Source of the DNA: an uncultured Clostridia bacterium
GTDB lineage: Bacteria > Bacillota > Clostridia > Oscillospirales > Oscillospiraceae
Assembly (NCBI GenBank): GCA_937915065.1
Contig: CALDMR010000061.1
Location: 1 to 17,732, forward strand
Direction: 5' to 3'
Length of the DNA: 17,732 nt
Positions 1-8,000 of this stretch are shown here, piece by piece. Numbering within the stretch: position 1 is the first letter of the stretch; each line of letters opens with the position of its first letter. Both the position numbers and the translations under genes were made by a program. The notes below the pieces were generated by a model. The model worked only from the letters and a program-made list of their open reading frames with translations, searched no databases and was not told the origin of the DNA.

Positions 1-1284
1 GTGATGGACTGGGCCGACAAATTTGCCGGCAAAGAATTCGTATCCCAGCGGAAGATGATCCGAGAAGCCATCACCGATCCCAATCATCCCTATTATCCCT
101 TCATCCGCCGTCTGTTTACCGACATTGACCCCGCCGTGTTCGACGCTTTGGCTGTCAACTTCTTTGTAAACGCCGCCCTGGTGGGCTGGCCGAAACAGGA
201 GGAAATGCGCGAGAAATATCAGTGCAACATCCCCTGGACGATCCTGTTGGATCCCACCTCTGCCTGCAACCTGCACTGCACAGGCTGCTGGGCCGCGGAA
301 TACGGCAACAAGCTGAACCTGACCTTTGAGGAAATCGACAACATCATCGAACAGGGTAAAGCGCTGGGCGTATACCTGTACATCTACACCGGCGGCGAAC
401 CGCTGGTGCGCAAAAAGGATATTCTGCGCTTGTGTGAAAAGCACTCCGACTGCGTATTTTTGTGCTTCACCAACGCTACGCTGATCGACGAAGAATTTGC
501 AGACGAAATGCTCCGCGTGAAAAACTTTGTCCCCTCCATCTCCCTGGAAGGCTTTGAAGAGGCCACCGACGGCCGCCGCGGCGACGGCGTGTATCAGAAA
601 GTGATCAACGCCATCGAACTGCTGAAGCGCAAAAAGCTGGTGTACGGCATTTCCGCATGCTATACCAGCGCCAACTTCGATTCCATCACCTCCGAGGCCT
701 TCTACGACAAGCTGATCGACTTGGGCGTATATTTCATCTGGTATTTCCACTACATGCCCGTGGGCAACGACGCTTCCCCCAACCTTCTGCCCACGCCGGA
801 GCAGCGCACCGAAACTTACCGCCGGATCCGCCACTACCGCGCCACCAAGCCCCTGTTTGCCATGGACTTCCAGAACGACGCAGAATTCGTGGGCGGCTGC
901 ATCGCCGGCGGACGCCGTTACCTGCACATCAACGCCAACGGCGATATCGACCCCTGCGTGTTTGTCCATTATTCTGATTCCAACATCCGTGAAAAAACGC
1001 TGTTGGAGGCACTGCAATCCCCCATGCTGATGGCCTATCACAACGGCCAGCCTTTCAACGAAAACATGCTCCGCCCCTGTCCCATGCTGGAAAACCCGGA
1101 AAAGCTGCGGGCTATGGTCGCCTCCTCCGGCGCCCATTCCACAGATCTGCAGTCTCCGGAATCGGCAGATCATCTGTGCTCCAAGTGCGACCAGTACGCC
1201 GCCAACTGGAAACCTGCTGCCGATCAGCTCTGGCAGGAGCTCCAGGCCGAAAAAGAGGCGTCCAAATCCGACAACAAGGAATAA
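1..1284 (+). CDS. Radical SAM protein with SPASM-like C-terminal cysteines (probably 5'-truncated by window edge)
   Basis: The reading frame is open from the first base; GTG at 1 and ATG at 4 are possible starts. As I recall, relatives carry a few dozen more N-terminal residues, so the true start probably lies outside the window. Cys89, Cys93 and Cys96 form the CxxxCxxC motif that binds the [4Fe-4S] cluster cleaving S-adenosylmethionine, and GGEP at 131-134 is the usual SAM-contact motif. A second set (Cys300, Cys319, Cys360, Cys393, Cys396) resembles a SPASM-type auxiliary cluster, which in known families serves peptide or protein modification and other oxidations. The substrate is unknown. 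No precursor peptide gene is visible downstream; anything upstream is out of view. The gene ends at a strong bidirectional terminator and is convergent with pepF. The family call is firm; the specific function cannot be stated. Confidence 0.85.
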   Translation: MMDWADKFAGKEFVSQRKMIREAITDPNHPYYPFIRRLFTDIDPAVFDALAVNFFVNAALVGWPKQEEMREKYQCNIPWTILLDPTSACNLHCTGCWAAEYGNKLNLTFEEIDNIIEQGKALGVYLYIYTGGEPLVRKKDILRLCEKHSDCVFLCFTNATLIDEEFADEMLRVKNFVPSISLEGFEEATDGRRGDGVYQKVINAIELLKRKKLVYGISACYTSANFDSITSEAFYDKLIDLGVYFIWYFHYMPVGNDASPNLLPTPEQRTETYRRIRHYRATKPLFAMDFQNDAEFVGGCIAGGRRYLHINANGDIDPCVFVHYSDSNIREKTLLEALQSPMLMAYHNGQPFNENMLRPCPMLENPEKLRAMVASSGAHSTDLQSPESADHLCSKCDQYAANWKPAADQLWQELQAEKEASKSDNKE

Positions 1285-1325
1285 AAAAACAGCCGCTGCG
1301 AAATTTTCGCAGCGGCTGTTTTTTA
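1284..1325. terminator. Bidirectional intrinsic terminator between radical SAM gene and pepF
   Basis: The inverted repeat AACAGCCGCTGCGA / TCGCAGCGGCTGTT has a short AT loop. It is flanked by an A-run on the left and a T-run on the right, so it reads as stem plus U-tract on both strands. It lies between two convergent genes and begins at the stop codon of the plus-strand gene. Confidence 0.9.
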
Positions 1326-1339
1326 TGGGTTCTCTGCTT

Positions 1340-3127
1340 TTACAAGGCCTGCAGCAGCTTCTCCAGCTCATCTATACTATCCTGGAATACCTGCAGCGCG
1401 CTTTCCACTGTTTCAGGCTGCGTCAGATCCACCCCGGCGATCTTCAGTTCGTCGATGGGATACATACTGCCTCCGGTGGTCAGGAATTTCAAATAATCTG
1501 CCGCATCCCCGGTGGACAGGATACGATCCGCAATGGCCACGGCCGAGCAAAAGCCGGTGGCATACTGATACACATAAAACGCCGTGTAGAAGTGGGGAAT
1601 CCGCGCCCATTCCACATCCTGCAGCTCGTTGTTCACCGCACCGGCGTAATACAAACCGTTCAGCTCCCGGTAAAGCCCGCTCAGGGTCTCCGCCGTCAGG
1701 GGTTCTCCCTGCTGATACAGTTCATGCGCTTTCCGTTCAAATTCTGCAAACAGCGTCTGGCGGTAAACCGTTGTCCGGAAGCCCTCCAGAAAATGATTGA
1801 GGATATAAGCCCGGCGCTTGGGGTCCTGTTCGTTCTGCAGCAGATATTTGGTCAGCAGCACCTCATTGACCGTGGAGGCCACTTCCGCCACCAGGATCCT
1901 GTAATCATGATTTACAAAGTCCTGGGCATGATCGGAGAAATAAGAGTGCATACTGTGGCCCAGTTCGTGGGCCAGGGTGAAGGCATCCTCCAGCGAACCG
2001 GCAAAGTTCATCAGCACATAGGGGTGCACCCCATAAACGCCGCAGGAAAAGGCTCCCGTAGTCTTGCCCTTATTTTCATACACATCGATCCACCGCTCGT
2101 CAAAGGCCCGCTGCAGCAGCCGGTGGTATTCCTCTCCCAGGGGCGCCGTGGCCCGGAACACCAGTTCCTTTGCCTCTTCAAAGGTCAGGTGCAGGTCGAT
2201 ATCCTCCACCACGGGACAATAGAGGTCATACATATTCAATTCGGAAAGACCCAGAACTTTTTTGCGCAGCGCCAGATACCGCTCCATAGCGGGCAGGCTT
2301 TGATGCACCGCATCCACCAAACTGTCATATACGCTCAGCGGAACATTGCTGGCAAACAGCGCCCGTTCGCAGGCGCTGGAATATTTACGGGCATTGGTGT
2401 AATAGGTATCCAATTTTACCGATCCCGCATACAGCGCTGCGATCGTATTGATATATTTTTTGAATGTGCCGTGATAGGCCTCAAAAGATTCCCGGCGCAC
2501 CCGCTGGTCGGGACTGACGCGAAACAGCGCATAATTGCCGTGGGTCAGCTGCACTTCCCGGCCCTGTTCATCGTGCACCACGGGAAATTCCATATCTACG
2601 CTTTCCAGCATGGTAAAGCTGTCGTCCGGCGTGCCTGCCGCGTCCGACAGCATGGCCAGCAGCCGCTCCCCCTGTTCGTCCAGCGTGTGGGCGCGGGCAC
2701 GGTTGGTGTCCTCCAGAATATGGCGATAACCGGCCAGTTTCGGATCATCCATCATCTGCTGCAGCTGCTTTTCCGGCAAAGACAGGATCTCAGGGTCTAA
2801 AAAGGCGCAGGCCGTGCTCATGGCCACATACAAATTGGTCGCCATTCCCTCCATCTTCTGGTAAACAGGATCGCCGTTATCGCTGTTTTTCAGCAGGGAT
2901 GCATACAAATAGACCCGCTCCACCGCCTGCAGCGTTTCATACACTGTATCCAGCCCCGCCTTCAGGCTGTCCGGCGAAGCCCCCAAAGTACCCGCCAGGG
3001 CGCCGATCTGGCCAACCGCCTGTTCCGCCTCATGGTAAGCCTGTTCCCAGGCTTCCCGATTCGGAAAAATCGGCGTCAGATCCCACTGCCAGGCGGCATC
3101 CATCTCATTTCTTGCTTTACATTCCAT
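1340..3127 (-). CDS. pepF: Oligoendopeptidase F (M3 metallopeptidase)
   Basis: This 595-residue protein has the usual length for PepF. HELGH at residues 387-391 is the HExxH zinc site of the M3 (thimet oligopeptidase-like) family, set in the typical AHELGHSMHSYFS context. The family hydrolyses short cytoplasmic peptides, commonly of about 7-17 residues, and contributes to peptide recycling; no signal peptide is seen. The ATG at 3127 follows an AAAGGA ribosome site. Only 16 bases separate it from the stop of the upstream PNPOx-fold gene, so the two are probably cotranscribed as the last members of a tetR-PNPOx-pepF operon. It ends at the bidirectional terminator at 1284-1325. A long open frame on the opposite strand is a shadow of its codon use. 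Confidence 0.95.
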   Translation of the reverse strand: MECKARNEMDAAWQWDLTPIFPNREAWEQAYHEAEQAVGQIGALAGTLGASPDSLKAGLDTVYETLQAVERVYLYASLLKNSDNGDPVYQKMEGMATNLYVAMSTACAFLDPEILSLPEKQLQQMMDDPKLAGYRHILEDTNRARAHTLDEQGERLLAMLSDAAGTPDDSFTMLESVDMEFPVVHDEQGREVQLTHGNYALFRVSPDQRVRRESFEAYHGTFKKYINTIAALYAGSVKLDTYYTNARKYSSACERALFASNVPLSVYDSLVDAVHQSLPAMERYLALRKKVLGLSELNMYDLYCPVVEDIDLHLTFEEAKELVFRATAPLGEEYHRLLQRAFDERWIDVYENKGKTTGAFSCGVYGVHPYVLMNFAGSLEDAFTLAHELGHSMHSYFSDHAQDFVNHDYRILVAEVASTVNEVLLTKYLLQNEQDPKRRAYILNHFLEGFRTTVYRQTLFAEFERKAHELYQQGEPLTAETLSGLYRELNGLYYAGAVNNELQDVEWARIPHFYTAFYVYQYATGFCSAVAIADRILSTGDAADYLKFLTTGGSMYPIDELKIAGVDLTQPETVESALQVFQDSIDELEKLLQAL

Positions 3128-3143
3128 GGTTGTTCATCCTTTC

Positions 3144-3605
3144 TCAGCCGTTGCAGGCTTCCTTTCCGGTGATTTCTTCCACATCGATCCGAATCACCTG
3201 TGCCGCTTTTGCAAATCGCTCCAGCATTGTTTCAAATTGTTCCATCGCCTCGGGCGCATATCGTTCGCTGATCCGGCGCAGCGCCAGGGTTTTTTCCGCT
3301 TCATCCGTCACAACGGCAGCCCTGCCCCGCAGCACTGCCGAAGCATAACTCATGGTATATTTCGGCTGAACGCGCTGATAATGGGACACCGCTGTCATAG
3401 CGACCCGCGGATTTTGCTCCAACAGCTCCATCTTCATGCCCGACCGGGCGCAGTGAAAATAAACTGTTTTCCCTTCCCGTGCAGGAGAAACCGCCACGCA
3501 GTAGGGCATGCCCTCTCCGTCTGCCAGGGCCAGCACCCCATAGGGCGCCCGGTCAAACACGCGCCAAGCAAAGTTTTCATCCCGCTCCCATTCTTTCCGT
3601 TTCAC
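3144..3605 (-). CDS. Pyridoxamine 5'-phosphate oxidase-fold (NimA-like) flavin-binding protein
   Basis: The protein resembles the small FMN-binding split-barrel family: the order YGVLALADGEGMPYCVAVSP, then VYFHCARSGMKMELLEQNPRV, matches the first strands and the helix of NimA/PNPOx-like proteins. Such proteins usually bind flavin or a related cofactor and act in redox or nitro-reduction chemistry; the substrate here cannot be assigned. I chose the GTG at 3605 (MKRKEW, 153 residues), which starts 7 bases after the TetR stop. A GGAGG at 3618-3622 lies inside the last tetR codons, although its 12-base spacing is long. Alternative in-frame ATGs at 3638 and 3635 would overlap tetR by about 20 bases and add residues unlike the family. 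It lies between the TetR-like regulator and pepF in one operon. Confidence 0.8.
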   Translation of the reverse strand: MKRKEWERDENFAWRVFDRAPYGVLALADGEGMPYCVAVSPAREGKTVYFHCARSGMKMELLEQNPRVAMTAVSHYQRVQPKYTMSYASAVLRGRAAVVTDEAEKTLALRRISERYAPEAMEQFETMLERFAKAAQVIRIDVEEITGKEACNG

Positions 3606-3612
3606 GGCCGTA

Positions 3613-4119
3613 TCATTCCTCCCCCGCGCTCCCATCATCCAGCAATTTTTCCCGCGGATTGAACAAATGATAAATATCATTCACAATGCGATCCAGGCTT
3701 TCGGACATGCCAGCATCCAGCCATTGAAGGATCGTTCCCATGACCCCATAAGTAAAAAAGGAAATGGCAAATTCCCGGTCTTCCTCGTTGATCTGCAGCG
3801 GCAGGTCAATATGACCGAAGGCTCCTGCCCCCAGGGAGTGGTATACGTTCATAGTCAGCGCACGGTTGGTGCGCAGATATTCCACAGCAAAGAGAATCCG
3901 ATCCCGCCAGTTCTCCTCAGACCGCTCATACAGCTTTTTCAAGCTGCTCTGAAAAGCCCAGTCCAGCAACTGATAAACGTCGCCAAAATGGTAGTAAAAT
4001 GTTTGGCGGCTGACATCTGCGCGATCCACAATGTCTTTAACAGTAATATTGTCCAGCGTTGTTGTATTCAGCAGATCCCGCAGCGCCGTAGCCAGCGCCT
4101 GCTTTGTTGCGTTTCCCAT
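3613..4119 (-). CDS. TetR/AcrR-family transcriptional regulator (DhaS-like C-terminal domain)
   Basis: Residues about 8-50 form a TetR DNA-binding domain, with the helix-turn-helix ITVKDIVDRADVSRQTFYYHF at about 25-45. The C-terminal part, ending in a segment like ISFFTYGVMGTILQWLDAGM, matches the domain found in many Firmicute TetR proteins related to DhaS. At 168 residues it is short, as usual for that subgroup. The ATG at 4119 has an AAAGGAGG ribosome site about six bases upstream. It is the first gene of an apparent operon with the PNPOx-fold protein and pepF. A dyad overlapping its promoter suggests autoregulation. The ligand is unknown, and activator versus repressor cannot be decided from sequence. 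Confidence 0.88.
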   Translation of the reverse strand: MGNATKQALATALRDLLNTTTLDNITVKDIVDRADVSRQTFYYHFGDVYQLLDWAFQSSLKKLYERSEENWRDRILFAVEYLRTNRALTMNVYHSLGAGAFGHIDLPLQINEEDREFAISFFTYGVMGTILQWLDAGMSESLDRIVNDIYHLFNPREKLLDDGSAGEE

Positions 4120-4158
4120 ATCCTTCCTCCTTTGAAATGGTTTTTTCTATTAAAAAAT

Positions 4159-4187
4159 ATCATACTGTTTTTTTGCAGACAATACAA
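4159..4187 (-). promoter_or_regulatory. Candidate sigma-A promoter for the tetR-PNPOx-pepF operon
   Basis: On the minus strand, TTGTAT (4187-4182) is followed by a 17-base spacer and TATGAT (4164-4159). The -10 matches 5 of 6 consensus positions and the -35 only the TTG. It lies about 40 bases upstream of the tetR start. Confidence 0.5.
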
Positions 4188-4200
4188 CCGACAAATTGTA
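4183..4200. promoter_or_regulatory. Candidate TetR operator (dyad overlapping the -35 box)
   Basis: TACAA and TTGTA form perfect five-base inverted arms around an eight-base centre and overlap the predicted -35 of the tetR promoter. The position fits repression by the adjacent TetR protein. The arms are short and AT-rich, so chance is possible. Confidence 0.35.
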
Positions 4201-4271
4201 AATTTTTCCCGGTTCAGAACTTTCTTCCGCCCCCTCAACAGCATCCAGAACCGCCGCCAGCAGGGAACATA

Positions 4272-4299
4272 AAAAGGGGATGCCGCAGCATCCCCTTTT
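4272..4299 (-). terminator. Intrinsic terminator of the Sel1-repeat gene
   Basis: The stem AAAAGGGGATGC / GCATCCCCTTTT (12 bp, loop of four) is followed on the minus strand by a T-run. It begins just after the stop codon of the Sel1-repeat gene. Confidence 0.88.
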
Positions 4300-4300
4300 C

Positions 4301-6637
4301 TCACTCGTTTTCCGCAATGGTCCGCCGCAGCAGAGCTACTTCGGTTTCATAGCCGTAATCTTCCTTTTCGCGGCTCTCTCCGGCCAATTCCAATGCCCGG
4401 CGGCACAGATCCAACCCCTGTTTTTTCGCCCGGCGACCGCCGATACCCAGGAGTTTGCAGCGGGCCAGGCGCATCTTGCATTTCACGCTGCCCAACTTTT
4501 CGCCCGTTTCATAGCAACGGCGGGCTTCTTTGGCATCCCGCTCCACGCCGATGCCGTTTTCGTAAAAGCGCCCCAGCGCCCACCAGGCGCTGTTGTCATT
4601 GCCTTCGGCCGCCTTGCGGTAGTGGACATAGGCCTCAGCCACATGGCCCGCCTGTTCCAGGTGCCAGCCCATGTTATAGTCGGCCATGGCTTCTCCCAGC
4701 TCTGCCGCCCGGCGGTACCACTCCATGGCCTTCTCCATGTCCTGCTCCACGCCCAAGCCCAGCGCATAGCATTCTCCCAGGTTGTTCATGGCATCGGCCC
4801 GGCCCAGTTCCGCCGCCCTTTCATACCAGTAAACAGCCTGCTCCATATCCTTGTCCACACCTTCACCGTAGTGATAGTGCCACCCTAAGTTATACATGGC
4901 GCCGGCACTGCCGCCCTCGGCGGCGGCAGTATACCAGCGAACCGCCTGATCCATATCTTGCGGCACGCCGACACCCTGACTATAATCCCAGGCCAGGCAG
5001 AACATACAGCGGACATTACCGGCCTCTGCCCCCTGCCGGTATAGCTGCGCACCGGCTCCGGTATTTTTTACCACGCCCTTGCCGTGGTCATAGCACCAGG
5101 CCAAATTGCCCAGAGCGCGGCTGCTGCCGGCCTCCGCCGCCCGGCGGTACCAGGACACAGCCTGTTCCCAGCTCTGCTCCACGCCCAGCCCCTCTTCATA
5201 ACACCAGCCCAGATTGCACATAGCATCGCTGTGGCCGGCTTCCGCGCTGCGGCGATACCAGTATGCGGCCTTTTCCAGATCCCGCGCCACACCGTTCCCG
5301 TGCTCGTAGCAGCAGGCCAGATTATTCATTGAGCGCTTATCGCCGCCCTCGGCTCCCTGGGCATACCAGGCCGCCGCTTGAACCCAGTCCTGCTCCACGC
5401 CGTGACCCGTTTCGTAACACCAGCCCAAATTGCCCATGGCATGGGTGTAGCCCGCTTCCACGCTGCGGCGGTACAATCTCACAGCCCGAGCCGGATCTTG
5501 CTCCACGCCCCGGCCGCTCTCATAAAACCAGCCCAAATTGCACAACGCCCGGCCATCTCCGGCAGCCGCCGCTTTCTGGTACCACTCCACCGCCTTGGCC
5601 AAGTCGGCCCGAACGCCGTCGCCATATTCATAATTCCATCCGGTGCAGAACATGCAGCGCAAGTCTCCGGCTTCGGCGCCCCGCAAATACCACTGGGCCG
5701 CCGCCGCGCTGTCTTTTTCCACGCCCTGGCCGTTATCGTAGCACCAGGCCAGGTTTCCCATGGCCCGGGTGTCTCCCAGTTCCGCCGCCCGGCGGTACCA
5801 GTCCAGGGCCAGGTTCCAGTCCTGTTTCACCCCGCTGCCGCTTTCGTAACACCAGCCCAGGTTGGCCATTCCCACGGTATTGCCCAGCTCTGCCGCCCGG
5901 CGATACCAGGACACGGCTCTATCCCAATCCTGCTCCACGCCCCGGCCCTTTTCGTAACAATAGCCCAGATCCGTCATAGCGGCGGCAACGCCATCTTCCG
6001 CCGCAGCCCGAAACCAGCGGGCCGCATGCTCCCAGCTTTGTTCTATCCCGTCGCCATACTCGTAACACACGCCCAAACGGTGCATCGCTTCGCCATACTT
6101 TTGATAGGCCGCGGTGCGCACCCAGTACAGCGCCTGCTCCCGATCCGGCTCTGTGCCGATGCCGTCATGATAAGCGCGGGACAGGAGCATCTGTCCCCGG
6201 GGCGAACCGTAATCCGCCGCTTTTTGATACAGAGAAAAGGCCTGCTTCTCATTCTTCACAGTGCCCGTCCCGTATTCATAGCACACGCCCAGGCAGCACA
6301 GCGCATTGAGACTGCCCATCTCCACCGCCTGCTGATACAGCCAGAAGGCCTGCTCGGGATCTGCTGCCACGCCGTCTCCCTGCTCGGTGCAGATGGCCAG
6401 ATTGCAGACGCCCCAGGCACTGCCAAGGTAAGCTGCTTTTTGGAAGCATGCCACCATGCGCTTCTTTCCGCCCTCGCCGCAGTCCGACCAAAAACTTCCC
6501 AACGCCGTCCAGTCGTCTCCGGTCATAGCCGATTCATCGGCGGACAGCAGCTGCTGCCCGCACTGGGGACACTGCGCCGGCAGTTCATCGCCCTCGCCCC
6601 AATAATGACACGCGCGATCCACGCAGTGATAGATCAT
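4301..6637 (-). CDS. Large Sel1-like repeat protein with N-terminal zinc-ribbon-like head
   Basis: The 778-residue protein opens with Cys5, Cys10, Cys23 and Cys26 (the last pair as CPQC), a likely zinc-binding ribbon. From residue 73 to about 648 run sixteen Sel1-like repeats of exactly 36 residues, with the signature A-x3-LG-x2-Y-x2-G-x-GV-x2-D-x3-A-x2-WY-x2-AA-x2-G. Degenerate repeats follow to the end. Such arrays form alpha-solenoids that act as protein-binding scaffolds; no enzymatic domain, signal peptide or membrane segment is visible, so a cytoplasmic adaptor is most likely. The partner is unknown. Repeats 7-8 and 13-14 are especially alike, indicating amplification in a block of six. 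The ATG at 6637 follows a GGAAGGGG-type site. It appears to be transcribed alone, with its own terminator. Confidence 0.92.
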   Translation of the reverse strand: MIYHCVDRACHYWGEGDELPAQCPQCGQQLLSADESAMTGDDWTALGSFWSDCGEGGKKRMVACFQKAAYLGSAWGVCNLAICTEQGDGVAADPEQAFWLYQQAVEMGSLNALCCLGVCYEYGTGTVKNEKQAFSLYQKAADYGSPRGQMLLSRAYHDGIGTEPDREQALYWVRTAAYQKYGEAMHRLGVCYEYGDGIEQSWEHAARWFRAAAEDGVAAAMTDLGYCYEKGRGVEQDWDRAVSWYRRAAELGNTVGMANLGWCYESGSGVKQDWNLALDWYRRAAELGDTRAMGNLAWCYDNGQGVEKDSAAAAQWYLRGAEAGDLRCMFCTGWNYEYGDGVRADLAKAVEWYQKAAAAGDGRALCNLGWFYESGRGVEQDPARAVRLYRRSVEAGYTHAMGNLGWCYETGHGVEQDWVQAAAWYAQGAEGGDKRSMNNLACCYEHGNGVARDLEKAAYWYRRSAEAGHSDAMCNLGWCYEEGLGVEQSWEQAVSWYRRAAEAGSSRALGNLAWCYDHGKGVVKNTGAGAQLYRQGAEAGNVRCMFCLAWDYSQGVGVPQDMDQAVRWYTAAAEGGSAGAMYNLGWHYHYGEGVDKDMEQAVYWYERAAELGRADAMNNLGECYALGLGVEQDMEKAMEWYRRAAELGEAMADYNMGWHLEQAGHVAEAYVHYRKAAEGNDNSAWWALGRFYENGIGVERDAKEARRCYETGEKLGSVKCKMRLARCKLLGIGGRRAKKQGLDLCRRALELAGESREKEDYGYETEVALLRRTIAENE
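4910..5125 (-). repeat. Sel1 units 13-14, second copy of a block spaced six units apart
   Basis: Residues 505-576 share the pattern GNLAWCYDxGxGV followed by RCMFCxAWDY with residues 289-360. The spacing is exactly 648 bases (six units of 36 residues). Confidence 0.7.
5558..5773 (-). repeat. Sel1 units 7-8, first copy of the six-unit-spaced block
   Basis: Residues 289-360 contain GNLAWCYDNGQGV and RCMFCTGWNY, the counterparts of units 13-14. No other unit in the array carries RCMFC. Confidence 0.7.
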
Positions 6638-6662
6638 CTTTCATACCCCTTCCCTATGTGCC

Positions 6663-6710
6663 AAAAAAGCAGCATGTCACACTATTGTTCATAGTATAAC
6701 ACGCTGCTTT
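6663..6710 (-). terminator. Intrinsic terminator of the ACT-hom-lysC operon
   Basis: The arms at 6666-6677 and 6699-6710 (AAAGCAGCGTGT / ACATGCTGCTTT on the minus strand, one G-U pair) enclose an inner ACTAT/ATAGT dyad. A run of T follows on the minus strand, 20 bases past the lysC stop. Confidence 0.75.
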
Positions 6711-6720
6711 CAAAAATCAA
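6693..6720 (-). promoter_or_regulatory. Candidate promoter for the Sel1-repeat gene, inside the lysC terminator
   Basis: On the minus strand, TTGATT (6720-6715), a 16-base spacer and TATACT (6698-6693) predict a start about 50 bases before the Sel1 gene ATG. The -10 lies within the loop side of the lysC terminator hairpin. Confidence 0.4.
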
Positions 6721-6730
6721 AGACCGCAGA

Positions 6731-7945
6731 TCAATCCTCGCTGCCGAAAAACTTATCGTGCACCACACGGATGGCGCGGTTGGCATCATCCTTGCTCACC
6801 AGCACAGAAATGCGGATCTCCGAGGTGGCGATCATCTGAATGTTGATGCCTGCGTCGTACAGCGCCTCAAACATATCGGAGGCTACGCCCACATGGGTCA
6901 TCATACCGGTGCCCACCAGGCTGATTTTCGCCACATTGTAGTCCACTTCGATGGTGTCGTAGCCCAGAGCTTCGCGGTTCTCCTCCAGAACCTTTTTTGC
7001 ATCCTCCAAGCTGGTCAAAGGACAGGTAAAGCTGATGTCCTTGCTGCCGTCGCGGCCCACCGACTGCAAAATGATATCCACATTGACGCTGTGGCGGCTC
7101 AGCAGAGAAAACACCTTAAAGGCAACACCGGGGCGATCCTCCAGACCGACCAGGGAAAATCTTGCAAAATTATCCATTTTGGCGACGCCGCCGATATTTG
7201 TCTTTTCCACTTTAACGACCTCCTTGACTTTTGTGCCGGACACCTGTTTCAAACTCGAAACCACTTCCATATTGACATGATACTTTTTCGCCAATTCCAC
7301 ACTGCGGTTATGCAGCACCTGAGCGCCCTGGGACGCCAGCTCCAGCATATCGGCATAGGTGATCTCCGGCAGTTTCTTTGCCCCGGGCACCACCCGGGGG
7401 TCGGCGGTGTACACGCCGTCTACATCTGTGTAAATCTGGCAGAGGTCAGCGTGGAACGCCGCTGCCAGGGCCACTGCGCTGGTATCCGAACCGCCGCGGC
7501 CCAAGGTGGTCACATCGCCATAGGCGTTGACCCCCTGGAAGCCCGCCACAATAATGATATTCTTTTTATCCAGCTCTGCCTGGATGCGTTCCTTGGAAAT
7601 TTTACGGATACGCGCATCAGTGTAGGTGTTGTTGGTTTGAATGCCTACCTGCCATGCCACCAGGGAAACCACCGGCAGCCCGCGGGCTTCCAGCGCCATG
7701 GCACACAGCGCAATGGAGATCTGCTCGCCCGTGGACAGCAGCATATCCATTTCCCGCTTGGACGCCAAGGGATTGATCTCGTTCGCTTTTGCGATCAGAT
7801 CATCTGTTGTATCCCCCTGGGCAGACAAAACGACAATGACATTATTGCCCGCTTTATAGGTATCGGCAATCAGATCGGCCACATGGTTGATGCGTTCGGC
7901 ATTGGCCACCGACGTACCGCCAAATTTCTGCACAATCAGACCCAT
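6731..7945 (-). CDS. lysC: Aspartate kinase with tandem ACT domains
   Basis: This enzyme phosphorylates L-aspartate, the first step towards lysine, threonine, methionine and diaminopimelate for the cell wall. The kinase domain shows KFGGTS at 7-12, GRGGSDT at 149-155 and a TDVDGVYTADPR segment at 173-184. Two ACT domains, about 264-330 and 338-400, provide effector binding and subunit contact. The length of 404 residues matches monofunctional Firmicute enzymes. The ATG at 7945 has an AGGAGA ribosome site. It is the last gene of the ACT-hom-lysC operon, 55 bases after hom, and ends at a terminator. No lysine riboswitch or T-box is visible, so control is probably allosteric; which amino acid inhibits it cannot be read from sequence. 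Confidence 0.97.
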   Translation of the reverse strand: MGLIVQKFGGTSVANAERINHVADLIADTYKAGNNVIVVLSAQGDTTDDLIAKANEINPLASKREMDMLLSTGEQISIALCAMALEARGLPVVSLVAWQVGIQTNNTYTDARIRKISKERIQAELDKKNIIIVAGFQGVNAYGDVTTLGRGGSDTSAVALAAAFHADLCQIYTDVDGVYTADPRVVPGAKKLPEITYADMLELASQGAQVLHNRSVELAKKYHVNMEVVSSLKQVSGTKVKEVVKVEKTNIGGVAKMDNFARFSLVGLEDRPGVAFKVFSLLSRHSVNVDIILQSVGRDGSKDISFTCPLTSLEDAKKVLEENREALGYDTIEVDYNVAKISLVGTGMMTHVGVASDMFEALYDAGINIQMIATSEIRISVLVSKDDANRAIRVVHDKFFGSED

Positions 7946-8000
7946 TGTTCTCTCTCCTGTTCGTTTTAGAAATTCTGCTGTTCCATTCTACGCGCCTGAC

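Noticed and set aside
1325..2800. 491-codon open frame antisense to pepF
   Set aside because: Shadow of pepF; begins inside the terminator and has no family pattern.
4301..6421. Regularly spaced DNA repeats suggestive of a CRISPR or minisatellite
   Set aside because: The 108-base periodicity is explained by 36-residue Sel1 units in one open frame, with no conserved DNA repeat and unique spacers.
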